Assembly: GCA_017591395.1 (NCBI GenBank)
Contig: WEDG01007350.1
Span: forward strand, 1-64,000
Source: Schistocephalus solidus
Lineage: Eukaryota > Platyhelminthes > Cestoda > Diphyllobothriidea > Diphyllobothriidae
DNA: 64,000 nt
Direction of reading: 5' to 3'
The notes beneath the pieces are model-generated. The model saw nothing but the letters and a program-made list of their open reading frames with translations. It had not been told where the DNA came from and ran no database searches. Positions 61,295 to 64,000 of this stretch are shown one piece after another (the first letter of the stretch is position 1; each line of letters begins with the position of its first letter). A program made the position numbers and the translations under genes.

Positions 61295-61753
61295 TCAGCA
61301 CAAAGGTGGAAGGAAGATATGATCCAAAATGTGGTCTTCCAGATCTGCCAGTTCAGTAAAGGCCAAACCGCAACAGCAGCACGTGGAAGGTCGGTCACAG
61401 CCGGAGGTGAACTTTTGGGTCTCCGCAATCGGCGAACACTGTGCCTGGGTGGGTACCGAGGCGAAAGCATCTACCAGATGTATCGAAGAGGTCCCACTAC
61501 GCCTCCCCTCCTGCTGCTTCCTATCCGGTCGTAGGAGGCTTTCAATGCTGAAGTCAGTGAGGTTGGCCACCGTTCTCAGCTGATGGTGAACAGGTGACGA
61601 TGGCGGTTTCGTCCGCTTCGCCTGCCGACGATGCTTAAAGGTGAGGGGAGAGGAGGGAAGTCTGGATGTTCTGAGGATGGGCAGGCTGGATCGGGACAGT
61701 CTTGGACGATGCCAGCGTTGGTGGCTCGCCAGATTGGCCAAACAGGTAAACAC
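61295..61753 (-). CDS. Probable last exon of an INSM/Nerfin-like zinc-finger protein
   Basis: The exon opens after TTTTGTTTAG (acceptor AG at 61754-61755) in phase 0 and begins VFTCLANLASHQRWHRPR. This is the second half of a C2H2 finger and matches the diagnostic VFSCPANLASHRRWHKPR of INSM1. Roughly 100 residues of Ser/Pro/Arg-rich linker follow. Then comes one complete C2H2 finger (CCCCGLAF...LEDHILDH, C-x2-C-x12-H-x3-H) near residues 125-145, a short tail and TGA at 61295-61297. It is shorter than vertebrate INSM1, which has further fingers here. The first half of the split finger must come from an upstream exon, expected above 61753. None is visible up to 64000; the fitting exon lies at 26.6 kb, on the wrong side. 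Confidence 0.78.
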   Translation of the reverse strand: MFTCLANLASHQRWHRPRLSRSSLPILRTSRLPSSPLTFKHRRQAKRTKPPSSPVHHQLRTVANLTDFSIESLLRPDRKQQEGRRSGTSSIHLVDAFASVPTQAQCSPIAETQKFTSGCDRPSTCCCCGLAFTELADLEDHILDHIFLPPLC

Positions 61754-61765
61754 CTAAACAAAATG
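61750..61765 (-). other. Splice acceptor site
   Basis: Minus-strand TTTTGTTTAG|GTG has a pyrimidine-rich tract and AG. It sets the start of the exon in phase 0, exactly where the conserved finger resumes. Confidence 0.7.
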
Positions 61766-61769
61766 ACCC

Positions 61770-62520
61770 AGGCGTCGGTTACGGGGGGGGAGGTGGTGTG
61801 AGGGGACATTTAACTGCGAAGTGTGGGCAAGTAACATGGAAAGAGCATTCGCCAAATGGGTTACGGAGTCGTGAGATTTGTCACGCTTGCGTCCAGTTAT
61901 CCGCTCAATTCTGGTACAGTAAGCTAACTGCCCAAGCAATCGAGATGACTACCAGTCGCACTTAATTAATTGTGTTCCTAACCGAGTTAAACAATTCCTC
62001 AGGATACTAACTGTCCTTAGTTAGAATTCCAGTGAGGCCACTGAATTTTGCACTCAGGGATATTTCGTTGGATTGTTCAACTACGCCAAAGCAGACGCAA
62101 ATTCAGAGGCGTGATTGAACTCATAAGAGAAAGTCATCGAAAAAACGAACGAACATGTGCAAATAGAGATAGTGTTGCAGGAAATAGGCATTACTAAACT
62201 TTTTAAGAAGTCAAAAATGCTCATTACCGTCCTACGAGCAGGATAGATCAGAAACACGCTACTCATATGTTGCCATACTTTAAATTTTAAAGAGGCTGAA
62301 TTCCTCGCAAGAGGTGATAACCCTGTGAGCCGTGAGCTGCTCCAGTCATGATTATCAGGCCCGCAGTCCATCAACAAGCGCAATGACCTCCCGGGCTTCT
62401 CCTGAGCTAGGCAATAAGACATACAGGAGAGTGTGGGTGACCGTGAGCCGAATTGCCGGGTCATTATCACACCAACATCTAATACGGTCGATGAAATCAC
62501 AGCCATTAACAACTCGGACA
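61770..62520. other. Non-genic region upstream of the INSM-like last exon
   Basis: If the gene model is right, this is intron. A 146-codon minus-strand frame (62081-62521) has no recognisable domain and runs into a repeat fragment. Confidence 0.3.
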
Positions 62521-62524
62521 CCGA

Positions 62525-62760
62525 CTGTCAGGCCATGACAGTTCGACCGTCGTAGTTCGACGATGTCCACCGTATGCTCCACGGACGGGTGGTGCATGGG
62601 ACGGTGACCTGCGCGTGATTTAGGTTAAAGTGATAGTAAACTTGCTCTGCATCTACCACACTCTCTCCTCCTCCCCCCACCTGAGCCCGGTGTCATGACA
62701 GAGTCAATAATACCGGAGACGGGAGAGGGCGCATGTGGCTGGCGCGGCCGGAGCCGCCCC
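62525..62760 (-). repeat. Reversed fragment of the 2.355-kb family
   Basis: The minus strand reads GCGCCAGCCACATGCGCC, then GACTCTGTCATGACACCGGG, GAGAGTGTGGTAGATGCAGA, CCCATGCACCACCCGTCCG, then TGGACATCGTCGAACTACGA. This is the order of 39940-40145 in the tandem unit. Confidence 0.75.
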
Positions 62761-62939
62761 TGGGCTTACCACCAAACCTGGGTCAAGCCATAATCGCATT
62801 GATTTCGACCCTCCCCCCGCGGTGATCGCGAGAGCTGGTAATTGTAGTACACATGTGATCGTATGACCACTATGTACCATAAATACTGCGCACTTTGTGC
62901 ATCTCTCACCCTTATCTGCCACTGAGGGGTTCCAGTGAG

Positions 62940-63000
62940 ATTCCGAAACGTCAGGACAACACACTTCTTGTTCCAGTGATTGCATCTTTTTCTCCTGCTC
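62940..63000 (+). repeat. Dispersed motif GAAACGTCAGGACAA, copy 2
   Basis: CCGAAACGTCAGGACAACAC and the following 40 bases resemble 21940-22010 at the array edge. Element identity is unknown. Confidence 0.5.
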
Positions 63001-63084
63001 TGCCGACACGGCACGGGCTCGTAAGTGCATTAGTGAGAGCGTTGCTAGTACTATCGATGGGTCCGGCTTTTGCATCTTGGGTGT

Positions 63085-63165
63085 CCGGTCAGGCACTGGG
63101 GCACAGGCCCCCTTAACCGGCCGCGACCAACACGGTAGGCTAGATCAGGGCACGACAGGCAGCCG
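63085..63165 (+). repeat. Fragment of the 2.355-kb family
   Basis: GGCCCCCTTAACCGGCCGCG, then ACCAACACGG and ATCAGGGCACGACAGGC, match CCCCCTAAACGGGCCACG, ACCAACACGG and ATCAGGGCACGGCATGC of the tandem unit, with a deletion. Confidence 0.6.
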
Positions 63166-63167
63166 AT

Positions 63168-63335
63168 AGGACAAGGAACCCGTGGCTCGATAGACAGAGT
63201 GTTGAAATTCTACTCGAAGGGTCGCGGGTTTGATCCTCAGAGGGTTGCAAATGTCGTGAGTGGGTGTGGCTGACTGATGTCGGCTAATACACAAGAAATG
63301 ACCATTCCCATATCCCTTCTATTTGTCGGTAATCT
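63168..63335 (+). repeat. Single SINE copy of the array-related family
   Basis: GGAACCCGTGGCTCGATAGAC, then GAGTGTTGAAATTC, GGTCGCGGGTTTGATCCTC (B-box-like), GGGTGTGGCTGACTGATG, AAGAAATGACCATTCC and CCCTTCTATTTGTCGG follow the same order as the 302-bp unit. Confidence 0.8.
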
Positions 63336-64000
63336 TAGACTGCAGACATATTTCTGTCACATGGGAATGGTCCGCACCGAGCTGTCCTGACTTCAGCCCT
63401 CCCGCTTTGTTTTGGAGCTGAGGGTTATAGCCCACGATGGCTATGACCTAGCACTCAATGAGAAGTGTTCACTGACAAAAATAGTTACACTAGAATGACT
63501 TCCTAAAACTTATTTTACGTTTATCTACCTCAATCTTGGACTGCGCATCCGAGATGCGAACTGCGATTCAATGGGTTCTCAAACAGCGTTATCACCATTG
63601 ACAAAAAATGAGGCAAAATTAGCCACTCTAGTGTATTTATCTTTGCCTCTAAACACGTGTGACACAGTTCTCTGCATCATAAAGGGCTCATTTAGATATT
63701 TATGTATAAAACATGGTTTATACTGAATGTCTTAGTGCTCACCTCCGGTGTTTGCGCACGAAATGCGGTCGGAATCGATAAGGCCTATTTTGAGGGTATA
63801 ACTGGCTATGTTCGATTCCTTATTTCAGGGTTTCTGAAGTAGTTTACTGTAATAACGCTTCTGGTAAGATGCGTACAGACAGGCAGGAAATTTTTAGAAT
63901 TACTGTAGTAGTAATGAAAGCAATTAATGCTATAATGATAGTATTACCAACGTTTATTTCATGAGCATTATAGGGATTGGTAAAAAATGGCAGTAGTGGT
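63336..64000. other. AT-rich non-genic region at the window edge
   Basis: No coding, RNA or repeat copy recognised. A short AGTAGTAAT-like stretch lies near 63906-63915. Confidence 0.3.

Overview
This is eukaryotic DNA, probably from a flatworm. A pseudophyllidean tapeworm is my best guess, but that rests on recognising the style of the repeats and is not proven. The window shows split exons with GT/AG borders, long stretches without genes, abundant microsatellites, degenerate TTAGGG-like DNA and many tRNA-derived short repeats. There is no operon structure, ribosome binding site, rRNA or CRISPR. Most open frames in the window are by-products of repeats.

Layout. Positions 1-21893 are one uninterrupted head-to-tail array of about 72 copies of a 302-bp unit. 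Each unit starts with a tRNA-like head that carries a pol III A box and B box, followed by a body that also occurs as scattered single copies throughout the rest of the window. The array is therefore best read as a SINE that has become a satellite. It shows higher-order repeat blocks and local subfamilies. It ends at (TA)n tracts at 21.9-22.1 kb. From 22 to 38.5 kb the DNA is mostly AT-rich and non-genic, with microsatellites, scattered SINE copies (some in inverted pairs), telomere-like tracts and one convincing exon (26614-26892, minus strand). From 38518 to 46038 there are 3.2 tandem copies of a second, unrelated unit of 2.355 kb. Diverged relatives of it lie at 28.0, 46.8, 47.6, 49.1-49.8, 52.2, 62.6 and 63.1 kb. 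From 50 to 60 kb there are three copies of a small element with long imperfect terminal inverted repeats around a TTAGGG-like core, a GC-rich island with GC boxes, and more SINE pieces. A second convincing exon lies at 61295-61753 on the minus strand.

Genes. The only protein-coding material I can defend is two exons of INSM/Nerfin-type (insulinoma-associated) zinc-finger proteins. The exon at 26.6 kb ends, and the exon at 61.75 kb begins, at the same phase-0 point inside the same C2H2 finger. Both are on the minus strand, yet they lie in the wrong order for one transcript. Either there are two neighbouring paralogues, each only partly inside the window, or the locus is rearranged or misassembled.

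The most interesting items are the SINE-derived satellite with pol III boxes and no T-run terminator in its consensus, the inverted-repeat element with a telomere-like core, and the out-of-order INSM exons.
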